Of a stretch of 64,000 nucleotides of DNA, positions 9,133 to 18,328 are shown piece by piece. Source of the stretch: Ravibacter sp964562455. GTDB lineage: Bacteria > Bacteroidota > Bacteroidia > Cytophagales > Spirosomataceae. The translations under genes were made by a program, and so were the position numbers. Numbering within the stretch: the first letter of the stretch is position 1; the number at the start of each line of letters is the position of its first letter. The notes beneath the pieces were generated by a model. That model worked only from the letters and a program-made list of their open reading frames with translations. It was not told the DNA's origin and ran no database searches. Location: NCBI GenBank assembly GCA_964562455.1, contig CAZLTN010000004.1:1-64000 (forward strand), in the 5' to 3' direction.

Positions 9133-10503
9133 TTACCTGTTGGCAGACCAGCCGTCGCGCCTTGTATCCGCTGTTTTACCCGGGATTTCGAGTACAGCTC
9201 CCCTGCAAAAAAGGGTCTCTCTCAGGGCCGGTACCGAAATATCTTTTGCCGCCTCGTCCGTTTCAAGCGACCTTACTGCAGCAAACCCCGCCGCCTGCCC
9301 CATGGCCATCGTCTGCGCCATAGACCGGCAGGAAGCATGCGCATCGTGAGTAGCCGAAAAGCACCTTCCTACTACCCATGCGGAGACACTCCCCCTGGGC
9401 ACTATACACCCGTAAGGTACTCCGTAAATACCCGAGCCGGGTATGTATTCCCAATGGGTTTCTTCACCATTTTCAGGATCCATCCGGTGATCTTCGATCG
9501 GCGCACCACAAAGCAGGATGCTATCCGCACCGATCTCTGCAGCCATACATTCCGCCTTCGTCAATCTGTGCTCACCATATACACGCCGGGTCTCCCGGAC
9601 ACCAATCTGTGTAGAAAGTCCGATAATATCCGAATTCCCGAAGCCCGGCACTTCCTGCCGGAAAAAGTCCTCGTATGCAAAGGCCTGCCTCCGGCCTTCC
9701 ACCTCCGCCCTGGTAAGATCTGCAGCACTGAGCCCCGAATGTCCTGCCACTTTTACCGCTACAGTAGAAATGCAACCCCTCGCATTCATCTCGTGGGCTG
9801 AACCTTCTTTCCTGGGAAGCGCATGACGCCCCCGGGCCACTGCATCCTTCATCTGGCTCACAAGCTTCTTCTTCCCACCCGCTTTTTTGTACTCTTCCAG
9901 GTCGACGTTACTCATCCGGAAGGTCGTGGTCATGCTTTGGGCAGGTTCCGATTCCCCGGCTATTTCACATTCAAAGCCGGCCAGGTGCGAGAAGTCCGCA
10001 TCGCCGGTGGCGTCGATCACACGCCTGGCCATCACCTTGCCAAAACCACCTTTGGTCCAGAAAATACAGGTATAACCTTCATTTTCGGGGATTACATCTA
10101 TCAAAGTCGTGTGCAAAAGATAACGTATGCCCTGCCGGAGTATAAGCATATCCCATACCCGCTTCAGGCGCTCGGGGTTGTAGTTCACGCCAGTCCCTGC
10201 TCCGTATGTATTGGGCCGGAGAAAAATACTCGCCGTTTTCTGCAGCTCGTCTACCACAAGGTCCGGCCATCCTCCTACTATTTTCCTGGGATTGCTGCCG
10301 GGAGTAAAAAACCCGTAAAAAGTGTCCAGCATCTGGGTCGATGTTCCTCCAGGGAACCCGTAGCGCTCCAGCAGCATAACTGAGTGCCGCCTGTTTTCAG
10401 AAGCAGCCAGGGCGGCGCAGCAACCGGCTGATCCGGCGCCTGCTACCAGGATATCTACGCGATCATAAAGCGGGATGTGCAGCGGATTGATAAACATACT
10501 CAT
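9133..10503 (-). CDS. FAD-dependent oxidoreductase
   Basis: 456 aa. The N-terminal Rossmann motif DILVAGAGSAGCCAALAA (about residues 17-34) is followed by LLERYGFPGGTSTQM, and RRVIDATGDADF and a second FAD-contacting region near the C-terminus (GRCFSATHDAHASCRSMAQTMAMGQAAG) complete the fold of FAD_oxidored (PF12831) proteins. The reaction is not predictable from sequence. The start ATG overlaps the stop of the SIS gene (ATGA at 10500-10503), which suggests translational coupling. It has no signal peptide. Its place between a SIS phosphosugar protein and a PTE-family hydrolase points to oxidation of a sugar-derived intermediate. Confidence 0.85.
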   Translation of the reverse strand: MSMFINPLHIPLYDRVDILVAGAGSAGCCAALAASENRRHSVMLLERYGFPGGTSTQMLDTFYGFFTPGSNPRKIVGGWPDLVVDELQKTASIFLRPNTYGAGTGVNYNPERLKRVWDMLILRQGIRYLLHTTLIDVIPENEGYTCIFWTKGGFGKVMARRVIDATGDADFSHLAGFECEIAGESEPAQSMTTTFRMSNVDLEEYKKAGGKKKLVSQMKDAVARGRHALPRKEGSAHEMNARGCISTVAVKVAGHSGLSAADLTRAEVEGRRQAFAYEDFFRQEVPGFGNSDIIGLSTQIGVRETRRVYGEHRLTKAECMAAEIGADSILLCGAPIEDHRMDPENGEETHWEYIPGSGIYGVPYGCIVPRGSVSAWVVGRCFSATHDAHASCRSMAQTMAMGQAAGFAAVRSLETDEAAKDISVPALRETLFCRGAVLEIPGKTADTRRDGWSANR

Positions 10504-11327
10504 GGCTCGTTCGGCGTGTCCGGTATACTTTCACTTACGTAAGAAGAATAGCCCACCCTGGCATAGAGCTGCGCGATCCGGTGAGCATGCTCGTCGTATG
10601 CCGCTTCGAAAAGCTCCGTTGCCCGCTGCGTTCCTACCTTGTTGCCGGCAGTCAACACTTTAGGCGGCCTTCCGGCTTCGGTAAGCATACCCGCCAGCTC
10701 GGCTTTAATACTGTTGACAATAGCTGCTCCTCCTACCGTAGATCCCGGCGCTACGGGAGTTTCCAGGCCGGGGATTTCGACCATCGCATCTCCGACCGGT
10801 GCGCCCGTATCGAGTACCAGGTCCGCAAAGTCCATCAGCTTTTTGCCGTCCGGACGACGGCTGGCGCTTTCCAGCGCGTGCTGAAGCGTAACGATGGCCA
10901 CGACCTTTACCCCGGCTTTCTGCAGATATTCCGCCATTTCTACCGGTACCAGGTTACAGCCTCCCGATGAAATGATCAGGGCGGAATCCCTGTCCGATAA
11001 GTCAAAATTCCGGAGTATTCTTGGAGCCAGCCCTGAAACGTTCTCCAGGAACATGGCCTGCCGCTGCCCGTTAGCGCCTACCACAAGGTTATGAAAAGTG
11101 AGCGACAACTCGACGATAGGGTTAAATCCCGGGAAAGATCCGTAGCGGGGCCACATTTCTTCGACCATAATCCGGCTGTGGCCGCTGCCGAAAACATGTA
11201 CCATGCGCCCGGCCAGTATGGTTTGACTAAACCAGGATGCGGCCTGCCTGATCGCGTCCTGCTGAAGCTCCACTGTATCCAAAAGTGTACGTACCTTGTC
11301 CAGGTACTGTTTTGAAAGACTTGACAT
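10500..11327 (-). CDS. SIS-domain phosphosugar-binding protein (UPF0309-like)
   Basis: 275 aa from the ATG at 11327, chosen over longer in-frame readings because it begins 8 bases after the ROK kinase stop and gives the family start MSSLSKQYLDK. It contains the phosphosugar-binding SIS fold: VHVFGSGHSRIMVEEMW near residue 45 and ALIISSGGCNLVPVEMAEYLQKAGVKVVAIV near residue 120. SIS proteins isomerise, deaminate or bind phosphosugars, or act as etherases (MurQ). It follows a ROK sugar kinase directly, so the substrate is probably the phosphosugar made by that kinase. The 3' end overlaps the FAD oxidoreductase start by 4 bp. Confidence 0.87.
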   Translation of the reverse strand: MSSLSKQYLDKVRTLLDTVELQQDAIRQAASWFSQTILAGRMVHVFGSGHSRIMVEEMWPRYGSFPGFNPIVELSLTFHNLVVGANGQRQAMFLENVSGLAPRILRNFDLSDRDSALIISSGGCNLVPVEMAEYLQKAGVKVVAIVTLQHALESASRRPDGKKLMDFADLVLDTGAPVGDAMVEIPGLETPVAPGSTVGGAAIVNSIKAELAGMLTEAGRPPKVLTAGNKVGTQRATELFEAAYDEHAHRIAQLYARVGYSSYVSESIPDTPNEP

Positions 11328-11335
11328 ATATACTT

Positions 11336-12247
11336 TTATCTTATGGGATAAACGACTCCGGCTGCAGCACCGACGGCGCCTGACCATTCGTCAAAAAATG
11401 CTATTTTTACGGGGGTTGGGTTCCCGTCCGGCCTCCATTCGAACACGTCGAGGAACTGTCGGAGAGGTCCGAAAAGAGATGCTCCGGCAAGGGTAATTCC
11501 CCCACCGATAATCACCAGGTCCGGGGAAAAGGTATTGATCAGGGACGCGATGGCTACGGCAAGGTCACGGACAGAATTAAGCCACACCAGGCTGGCCAGC
11601 GGCTCTCCGAGATTATATGCTTCTACAAGCGTTTCCGTATCCCGGTACCTGTTAAATGACCTGGCAGGCAACGTCGTATTGCCGATCGCATTCTCGAGGC
11701 TGCCCGGCATCTGCGTGATATCCGGATCGGTTCCGCGGCTATCCAGCGAGATATGCCCGAGATGGCCCGCCCTTTTCAGAGATCCTTCATAGAGCTTTCC
11801 GTTTAATAACAGGCCGCCTCCTACTCCTGTACCTAGGGTCACCATCACTATATTGTTCAATCCTTTTCCGCATCCGTAGTGCACCTCGGCGAAAAGCGCG
11901 GCATGCGCATCATTCAGGATAGAGACCGGCTTCCCCAGAAAATCAGCCCAGTCGAAATGCTCCAGCCCCGACATCCTGCCGGGCATATTCGCTATGGACC
12001 GGCCGTTGGCTGCCACCAGCCCGGGAGCGGCAATACCGACTCCCGCCACAGGCGCTTTCGAACGGGCACACAGGCGTTTCTCCATTTCCTTCACGGCGCT
12101 CCGCCAGCTTTCCGGCAGGCTGTCGTCGGTTTGCATGACTTCGGTATGAAGCAGGCTACCTGACCCGCATTCCAGCAGTACGCCCTTTATACGGGTCCCA
12201 CCGAGATCGATGCCGATTGCATTTATATGCGCCTTTTCATTACTCAT
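11336..12247 (-). CDS. ROK-family sugar kinase lacking the zinc cysteine cluster
   Basis: 303 aa. ATPase-core motifs are clear: GIDLGGTRIKGVLLE at the N-terminus, GVGIAAPGLV, a catalytic ILNDAHAALFAE segment, and VTLGTGVGGGLLLNGKLYEG. After RAGHLGHISLD the usual ROK signature has a CxCGxxGC zinc cluster; here that stretch reads GTDPDITQMPGSLENAIG and has no cysteines, so the structural zinc site is missing. Likely reaction: ATP-dependent phosphorylation of a hexose or amino sugar. Its start overlaps the SDR stop by 4 bp (ATGA at 12244-12247) and the SIS gene follows 8 bp after its stop. Confidence 0.88.
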   Translation of the reverse strand: MSNEKAHINAIGIDLGGTRIKGVLLECGSGSLLHTEVMQTDDSLPESWRSAVKEMEKRLCARSKAPVAGVGIAAPGLVAANGRSIANMPGRMSGLEHFDWADFLGKPVSILNDAHAALFAEVHYGCGKGLNNIVMVTLGTGVGGGLLLNGKLYEGSLKRAGHLGHISLDSRGTDPDITQMPGSLENAIGNTTLPARSFNRYRDTETLVEAYNLGEPLASLVWLNSVRDLAVAIASLINTFSPDLVIIGGGITLAGASLFGPLRQFLDVFEWRPDGNPTPVKIAFFDEWSGAVGAAAGVVYPIR

Positions 12248-13044
12248 ATACCATCTCTGATCTGTCCTTCACTAAGACTCCATCCGCCGTCTACCGAGAG
12301 CACCTGTCCGGTCGTAAATCCCGATGCATCCGACATAAAATATATCGCTGCGCCATCCAGGTCGGTCACATCGCCTACCCTGCCTCCGTCTAAGGGCTGT
12401 TTTGTCTGTATAAATGAAAGGATCTGCTCATCGTTGCAGGCTCTTTCCGACATGGGCGTCTCAACCAGGGCTGGTGCAATTGCATTCACCCTGATATTAT
12501 GCTTCGCGTAATAGGAAGCCACCGACCTCACAAAACCCAGCACTGCCGACTTTGAAGCCGCATAGGCATGAGTAGAAAAATACTCCGGTGATGGCGAATA
12601 GCTTAAAACAGAAGTCATGTTGAGTATGGTACCTTTTTGCCCCAGGCGCATAAACGCTTCAACGGCAGCTTTATTGGAAAGCATCAGCGAAGTAAGGTTC
12701 AGGCTAAAGGTCTGCTCCCAGGCATCCCTGGAGAGATTGTGCAACGGCCCGTCGCCGAATCTCCGGCCGCTACCGCCCGCCACATGATAAAGGCCGTCAA
12801 AACCGCCAAACACGTTGATACATAACTCTATAGCATCAATTGCAGTATCATCTTCCCTCGCGTCCCCCACCATGCTGACGCCTTTACCCTGAAGATCGTC
12901 TTCTGCCATGCTGCAGGTATATTCATCAATTCCGACTACTACTACGCTGGCGCCCTGCCCGACAAAGGCTTTGGCTGCCGACAAACCCATTCCTGTTGTC
13001 CCGCCGATGATCACGATCTTTTTATCTGTCAGCCATAAATTCAT
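12244..13044 (-). CDS. SDR-family NAD(P)-dependent oxidoreductase
   Basis: 266 aa classical short-chain dehydrogenase. The cofactor motif is GGTTGMGLSAAKAF (about residues 14-27), the catalytic Ser lies in MTSVLSYSPSP and the Tyr/Lys pair in YAASKSAV; the tail FMSDASGFTTGQVLSVDGGWS is typical. It oxidises or reduces a hydroxyl/keto group of a sugar or sugar acid; the substrate is not predictable. The first bases upstream of the ATG are an 8-bp tandem repeat (13045-13092), so its leader is unusual. The stop overlaps the ROK kinase start. Confidence 0.9.
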   Translation of the reverse strand: MNLWLTDKKIVIIGGTTGMGLSAAKAFVGQGASVVVVGIDEYTCSMAEDDLQGKGVSMVGDAREDDTAIDAIELCINVFGGFDGLYHVAGGSGRRFGDGPLHNLSRDAWEQTFSLNLTSLMLSNKAAVEAFMRLGQKGTILNMTSVLSYSPSPEYFSTHAYAASKSAVLGFVRSVASYYAKHNIRVNAIAPALVETPMSERACNDEQILSFIQTKQPLDGGRVGDVTDLDGAAIYFMSDASGFTTGQVLSVDGGWSLSEGQIRDGI

Positions 13045-13092
13045 GTGGTGATAGGTTGATGTGGTGATGTGGTGATGTGGTGATGTGGTGAT
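13045..13092. repeat. 8-bp tandem repeat directly before the SDR start codon
   Basis: Six 8-bp units (GTGGTGAT on the + strand; second unit AGGTTGAT) abut the ATG of the minus-strand SDR gene. They therefore form its 5' leader, where a ribosome site would lie. A related array is at 18252-18307. Low complexity; function unknown. Confidence 0.9.
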
Positions 13093-13159
13093 TACGGAAT
13101 TTTATTTTATTTTATTTAAAAGCTTGCCTTTGGCGACAATAAAAAAACTTCCTGTGTAC

Positions 13160-16042
13160 CTATTCCCCGCGAGTCAGAAAAGCGACAATATCAGCCAGCT
13201 TCTGCTCTTCGAGGCCCAGCGTCCCCGGATCCGGCATCAGCGTACGCGTTTTCTCACGGCTTACCACATCTTTCGCTGCAACGGTAATACGTTTTCCGGA
13301 AGCCTCTTTCACTACCAGGTGCTCGCCTTCGCTTTGCAGGAACCCGTACACCACGCTACCATCCTTCATGGTGATCATAAGCGGCTCATAACCAAACATA
13401 ACGTCTGCATCGGGGTTCACTATCGCATCCAGCAAAGCCCGGCGGTCGAACTTATTCCTGATATCGGTGAGGTCCGGCCCTATATCCGCCCCTGTCAAAG
13501 CCCCTTTCTTATGGCAGGAAGCACAGCTTGCGGCGAATAGCTGCTTTCCCTCAACAGGATTGCCCTGTAATTTGAGGATTGCCGGTATACTAAAGCTCCG
13601 CTGCCCCTGCGACTGCTTGAAATATTCTCCGGCCACTACCCTTACCGACTGGTCGGGATTGGAAAAGATATTGGCGGCAATTACCTCGGTTACTTCAGGT
13701 GAAAGCCGTTTCCCTGCAGCCAGCGTGAATAACAGCTTCGCCCCTTCAGGATTACGCGCGAGCGATGCGGCGGCCTGTTGCTCCGGCAGCGGTGTATTGG
13801 AAGACGTGATCTTCTGGCGCCATGCCTTAACTTCCTCAGAAAGCTCTTCCACCTGTTTTTTAGCCTCGTAGAATCCTGCCCAACTATTCCCCGCCCTGAA
13901 AGTAAGCCACCAGTCTGCATATGCGGCCACTTCCGGGTTCCGAGCCTGCTTCCCGATATTGATCATCGATTCTGCTGCCTGTTTACCTGGTATAAACGCC
14001 AAAGCTACAACCGATTCATTTCTTTCTTCAACTGTCAGTTTATCGAGGAGCGCACGCTTCTGAAGCGCCCCGGCAGATTCAGGGGGATGCAGGCGCCATA
14101 CCAAAGATACCATCCTGCGGTCCCACTGCTCCGGCTCTTTTCCGAAACGTTCCAGCAACATAGAATAAACCCCAGACTCCTTACCCTCCATACCGGCTCC
14201 GAGCGCCTCAAGGTACCAGCGATCTTTACCATCATACCGGTCGGCCAGGCGGAGCAAAAGATCCTGGCAGGACGACAAAGGAATATCCCGCAGAGAAAGT
14301 GCCACTTCCCTGCGAACAGCGGGAGAAGAATCATCTGCCATCTTACGGGCATACGGCAAGACATCCTTTGAAACAGAACGCAGCGACCTATACGCTACCA
14401 AACGCAGTCCGGGGTCCTTATCACGAAGCATTTCTTCCGCCTTTGCCATACCCCGGCTGCCAAGTCTCGGCAACAACCATATGATCCTCGCACGATGATA
14501 GGGATTCGTAGTTTTTGCCAGCACCCGTAGTAAGTCCGGCAGTACGCGATCACCCTGGCCTTCCAACCTGCTGAATCCCGAATTTCGCACATTTACCGCC
14601 GGGCTCATAAGCGCCTGGATCTGCCCTTCCGTCTTATCCAGGTTCAATACCGGCGCTTTAAGACGTTTGTTTTTAGGGGTGACGCGATATATACGGCCGT
14701 AGCCTGTAGTATCGTGCATAGCATGCCCGCCAACGATAGGATCATACCAGTCCACGACATAAACAGCGCCATCGGTACCGACCGCTACATCGCTGGGCCT
14801 GAACCACTTCCTGCTATCGTTATCCAGAGCATCCCACCTGTAGTTCTCTGTAGATTCGCTGAGGGAAGAGGCAAAATTGATACGATGGGACAAATCAAAG
14901 CCGGCTCCTTCGGGCGACGGTTTAAACCCGAATATCGCATTACGGCCCGCATCTGCGCTTAATACCATCCCGCGGTATTCCTTTCCAAGATAGTCTTCTT
15001 CATAAAACGCGACTCCAGTCGGTGCGCCCGATCCGGTGATATGCCCCGAAGGTATGACGCCGGGATCTTCCTGGTGCCAGTGAGCAGTGGAAATGTCCTG
15101 TCCGGGGCGCTGATCTGCCCGCCAGGTACGGCTTCCGTCGGCACTGAAAAAGCCGGCGTTACCCGTTTCCATGAGCCATGAAGTACGGCAGGCAGCAACC
15201 TCGTCATCGTTATCATTCTGCCACATATTACCATAGGAATCGACTGCAAACTCATAGGCATTCCGGAAATTGTGAGCGAGCACTTTCAATCCTTTCCCGT
15301 CAGGATCGACGCGGAGCGCCAGCCCGCCGACCCAGATCCGGCCGTCGTCGCTTACCAGGCCGGGCTTATTGTCTTTGTTGTAAGGGCTTCCCCCGTTATA
15401 AACGCTTCCTGAACGCAGCGTCCACCCCGCGCGGTCGGTGACGATATGCGGGCCTGCATTTCCTGTATTGAAGTACCATTTCCCGTCCGGGCCGGCTATG
15501 ACCGAATGCAGCGAATGATCATGATCATATCCACCGAAGCCGGTGAGGAAAACCTCTTTCTTATCGGGTTTGTCGTCGCCGTCTTCGTCGGTATAAACAA
15601 CGATCGAAGGAGCGGAAGAAACGATAACCTTATTGCCGATTACTGCTATTCCGACAGGCGACTGTAAATCTTTATCCTGGACGAAAACTGTCGATTTATC
15701 CGCTTTTCCATCACCGTCTGTATCTTCCAGGATCACCACGCGGTCGCCTTCCGGGTGGCTGAGCTTGCCTGGAGAATTGTTCTTAAAACTTCGATAATTG
15801 ACAGCCTCTGCTACCCAGATACGCCCCCGGTAATCAATATCGATGCTCGTGGGGTTATAAAACATCGGGCTTTCCGCCCACAGGCGTGATTCAAGACCTT
15901 CGGGTACATGCAGGTCGTCTGCTCCGCGGGATGGCGCCATAGCGGAATAACTGCTAAGCAATATAATAAAGAAAATGCCAAATCCCTGTACAACCCGGAG
16001 CCGTTGCTCTGACCGTTTGATTAGAGTGTTTTTATGCTGCAT
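13160..16042 (-). CDS. PVC-type heme-binding CxxCH protein with dehydrogenase propeller and HEAT repeats
   Basis: 960 aa. A signal peptide or anchor (GFGIFFIILLSSYSAMA, about residues 21-37) precedes a membrane-bound-dehydrogenase-type beta-propeller (VPEGLESRLWAESPMFYNPTSIDID to about residue 430, with Asp-rich EDTDGDGKADK calcium-like loops). A HEAT-repeat-like helical region follows (about 480-720), then a C-terminal cytochrome c domain with the heme motif CASCH at residues 840-844 and a candidate axial Met at 936 (TLMPDP). Family members are thought to oxidise sugars or alcohols outside the cytoplasm and pass electrons to the heme. It lies between SDR and sugar-isomerase-like genes in the AraC-headed cluster. 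Confidence 0.88.
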   Translation of the reverse strand: MQHKNTLIKRSEQRLRVVQGFGIFFIILLSSYSAMAPSRGADDLHVPEGLESRLWAESPMFYNPTSIDIDYRGRIWVAEAVNYRSFKNNSPGKLSHPEGDRVVILEDTDGDGKADKSTVFVQDKDLQSPVGIAVIGNKVIVSSAPSIVVYTDEDGDDKPDKKEVFLTGFGGYDHDHSLHSVIAGPDGKWYFNTGNAGPHIVTDRAGWTLRSGSVYNGGSPYNKDNKPGLVSDDGRIWVGGLALRVDPDGKGLKVLAHNFRNAYEFAVDSYGNMWQNDNDDEVAACRTSWLMETGNAGFFSADGSRTWRADQRPGQDISTAHWHQEDPGVIPSGHITGSGAPTGVAFYEEDYLGKEYRGMVLSADAGRNAIFGFKPSPEGAGFDLSHRINFASSLSESTENYRWDALDNDSRKWFRPSDVAVGTDGAVYVVDWYDPIVGGHAMHDTTGYGRIYRVTPKNKRLKAPVLNLDKTEGQIQALMSPAVNVRNSGFSRLEGQGDRVLPDLLRVLAKTTNPYHRARIIWLLPRLGSRGMAKAEEMLRDKDPGLRLVAYRSLRSVSKDVLPYARKMADDSSPAVRREVALSLRDIPLSSCQDLLLRLADRYDGKDRWYLEALGAGMEGKESGVYSMLLERFGKEPEQWDRRMVSLVWRLHPPESAGALQKRALLDKLTVEERNESVVALAFIPGKQAAESMINIGKQARNPEVAAYADWWLTFRAGNSWAGFYEAKKQVEELSEEVKAWRQKITSSNTPLPEQQAAASLARNPEGAKLLFTLAAGKRLSPEVTEVIAANIFSNPDQSVRVVAGEYFKQSQGQRSFSIPAILKLQGNPVEGKQLFAASCASCHKKGALTGADIGPDLTDIRNKFDRRALLDAIVNPDADVMFGYEPLMITMKDGSVVYGFLQSEGEHLVVKEASGKRITVAAKDVVSREKTRTLMPDPGTLGLEEQKLADIVAFLTRGE

Positions 16043-16066
16043 ATTATCGGCTGATTTCTGATCGCT

Positions 16067-16939
16067 TTAAATTTCCGGAAATATCTTCCTCAGGTATTTG
16101 CGGTTGGCTATATAACTTTCCAGCATATCCCCTCCTTTCGGCACTGCCCCTTCTATATGAATCCACCCGCGATAACCAATTTCGTCCAACACGTTTCGTA
16201 CCCTGGGGAAATCGACAACCCCCTCACCCAGCAAAGCCCCATTTTCCTTCATGTGCACTTCACAGATGTATTTATTCAGCCAGGGAATTTCACGATAGAT
16301 ATCGTAGCCCATTTGCGTGGAATTCGCCACGTCATAGTACACTTTCAGATGGCTTGACCCTACCGCCTGGATGATATTCATATGTTCTTCCGCGCTCAGC
16401 CATGACTCGATTCCGAGAAAGACACCGGCAGCTTCCGCTTTAGGCGCGACCCGCTTCAGGCGACGGATCACTTCCTTCTGGCCTTCGGGGTCGTTTTTCA
16501 AATCTCCTTTTCCAAAAAAAGCAAGCAGAATCACCTTGCACCCCATGGCTTTTGCCACGTCAATGCTGTCGCTTACCCATGCTTCCGTTCTCGGATCGGA
16601 TTTATACGGCACATTGTTCATTTCACCGATCGCCAGTCCGCCGAACTTAACGCCGGTCGCAGCAGAGGCTTCCCGGTATGCATTTTGTACTTCCGGATTC
16701 CTGAGGTGCATATCATTGGCGACAGTGCCCAGGCTCAATTGCACGCCATCCAGGCCGATCTTCTGCGCGGTATACAAAGCCTCAATTTTACTGTGCCCGC
16801 CGATCGACCAGTCACAGGCACCTATGCTGAAGCCCCGCTCTGTCTTTGCTTCATCCCGGGCCAGGGGCAGAGAGACCGACGCCGTCAGGAGCGTCAGATC
16901 CCGGATTGCCTGCCGTCTGTTGATTTTTTGTATTTCCAT
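16067..16939 (-). CDS. Sugar phosphate isomerase/epimerase (xylose-isomerase-like TIM barrel), exported
   Basis: 290 aa from the ATG at 16939; longer readings would overlap the upstream Gfo/Idh gene, while this start lies 13 bp after its stop and puts an NRR-QAIRDLTLLTASVSLPLA twin-arginine-like signal at the N-terminus. The body is an AP-endonuclease-2-type TIM barrel: IGLDGVQLSLG, LGIESWLSAEEHMNIIQAVG, VYYDVANSTQMGYD and HMKENG-x-LLGEGVVDF carry the Glu/Asp/His metal ligands. Such proteins are isomerases, epimerases or, in oxidative glycoside cleavage, lyases acting on 3-keto-glycosides. Export fits the neighbouring extracytoplasmic cytochrome. Confidence 0.86.
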   Translation of the reverse strand: MEIQKINRRQAIRDLTLLTASVSLPLARDEAKTERGFSIGACDWSIGGHSKIEALYTAQKIGLDGVQLSLGTVANDMHLRNPEVQNAYREASAATGVKFGGLAIGEMNNVPYKSDPRTEAWVSDSIDVAKAMGCKVILLAFFGKGDLKNDPEGQKEVIRRLKRVAPKAEAAGVFLGIESWLSAEEHMNIIQAVGSSHLKVYYDVANSTQMGYDIYREIPWLNKYICEVHMKENGALLGEGVVDFPRVRNVLDEIGYRGWIHIEGAVPKGGDMLESYIANRKYLRKIFPEI

Positions 16940-16952
16940 CAATCTCAGATCG

Positions 16953-18182
16953 TTATATATTTTCACTTGCCGGGCCGGGATCATCACCGGGCCGCTTTTC
17001 CACCTCGACAATCCTGCCTGTCTGCTTTTCCTTCAATATCAGCTTCACCGTACCGTAGTGTGTCATTTCCTCTTTAATCAGGTAATGACGATCATCGTAT
17101 TCCTTTACCAGGCCGCGTTTCCCGGTTGATTCCTCGCCCCGCCATACCTCCAGTAGTACCGGCTCCCATTGTCTTGTTCTGGACGACCGGTAAGCTGCAT
17201 CCATTATAGCATTCACCACATAACCGTCATAAAAGGTCTCGGCCGGCGCGGTACCCCTTTCCATACAATTAAACATCTCCGCAAACATGGTGTTATACCC
17301 GAGTTCATGGACTTCATCCCCTACCGGAAACACCCAGCCCTGATTGCTTTCCGCCTTTTCCGCAACATAGTCGTTGCCTTGCCCGGAAGTAAAGATTTCG
17401 AAACCGGTACGAAGAAAATTATTGACCCAGATGGTCCCTTCCGACCCCATTACTTCATCTCTAAGATCAAGCCCGCCGCGAAACGTCCAGCTCACCTCAA
17501 ACTGGCTGACAGCCCCGTTCGCATAACGTACCAGGCCAACGGCATTATCCTCTGCCTCAATGGGTTTCACCAATGTATCGGCCCAGCACATCACTTCCAC
17601 GGGCTTTATATCTTTCCCTATGTAGGCTCTTCCGATCTCGATGCAATGGCATCCCAGATCGACGATCGCTCCCCCGCCGGCGGCTTCGCTATCCCAGAAC
17701 CAATCACTATGCGGCCCGGGATGGGCTTCGCGTGAGCGGGTCCACAGCACTTCTCCCAATGCTCCCTTCCTGACTGTTTCCAGCGCTTTAAGCGTTTTAG
17801 GTGTATAAAGCAGATCCTCGAGATACCCGTGAAACAAGCCGGCGTCCTCCACAGCCCGGAGCATACGCAGCGCTTCAGCGGCATTCCTGCCGAGCGGCTT
17901 GGTACACAAGATTGCTTTTCCTTCTTTTACACAGGCCATTACTGCTTCTTCATGCAAGTAGTTGGGCAAGGCTATCACCGCGACGTCAGCCTCAGGATCA
18001 CTGACCGCGTCTTCCAGCGACGTAGTCCATCCGGGCACCTGGTAATCCCGGGCCAGTTGCTCCGCGCTTTCTTTGCGCCGTCCGTAAACAGTGACAATAC
18101 GGTCCCTGCTTCGCAACCCGTGCAGCGAGTCCGCATAAAACCTGGCGATAAAACCTGAACCTAAAAGGGTAATTTTTGCCAT
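16953..18182 (-). CDS. Gfo/Idh/MocA-family oxidoreductase
   Basis: 409 aa. An N-terminal NAD(P)-binding fold with GSGFIARFYADSL is followed by the ALPNYLHEEAVMACVKEGKAILCTKPLGRNAAEA block, which carries the conserved catalytic Lys of the EKP-type motif (here TKP). The C-terminal alpha/beta domain includes GGAIVDLGCHCIEIGRAYIG with the expected catalytic Asp/His. The last about 60 residues form a charged extension rather than a catalytic part. No signal peptide, so cytoplasmic. It is the first enzyme gene after the AraC regulator and is followed at 13 bp by the sugar-isomerase-like gene. The substrate is unknown. Confidence 0.9.
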   Translation of the reverse strand: MAKITLLGSGFIARFYADSLHGLRSRDRIVTVYGRRKESAEQLARDYQVPGWTTSLEDAVSDPEADVAVIALPNYLHEEAVMACVKEGKAILCTKPLGRNAAEALRMLRAVEDAGLFHGYLEDLLYTPKTLKALETVRKGALGEVLWTRSREAHPGPHSDWFWDSEAAGGGAIVDLGCHCIEIGRAYIGKDIKPVEVMCWADTLVKPIEAEDNAVGLVRYANGAVSQFEVSWTFRGGLDLRDEVMGSEGTIWVNNFLRTGFEIFTSGQGNDYVAEKAESNQGWVFPVGDEVHELGYNTMFAEMFNCMERGTAPAETFYDGYVVNAIMDAAYRSSRTRQWEPVLLEVWRGEESTGKRGLVKEYDDRHYLIKEEMTHYGTVKLILKEKQTGRIVEVEKRPGDDPGPASENI

Positions 18183-18251
18183 AACACTCTTATCTGTTAA
18201 AGTTCGGCAGATTTCAATCCGCCGTTACAATATAGGCCAAACCTACGTCTC

Positions 18252-18307
18252 TAATCAACACATCATCACATCATCACATCAACACATCAACACATCATCA
18301 CATCACC
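18252..18307. repeat. 8-bp tandem repeat upstream of the Gfo/Idh gene
   Basis: Seven 8-bp units close to ACATCATC (variants ACATCAAC, ACATCACC, TAATCAAC). On the minus strand the unit reads GATGTGAT/GATGTGTT, the same family as GATGTGGT at 13045-13092. It lies between the AraC stop and the start of the Gfo/Idh operon. Confidence 0.88.
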
Positions 18308-18328
18308 CCCAATAGGCATCGGGACACA

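Noticed and set aside
9121..9801. 226-codon + strand frame opposite the FAD oxidoreductase
   Set aside because: Antisense shadow; Cys/Arg/Pro-rich and without motifs, while the minus strand encodes a complete FAD enzyme.
6785..18182. Polysaccharide utilisation locus (PUL)
   Set aside because: No SusC/SusD pair and no glycoside hydrolase or polysaccharide lyase within the cluster.
18252..18307. CRISPR-like or binding-site array
   Set aside because: The 8-bp units are directly adjacent with no spacers and are low complexity.
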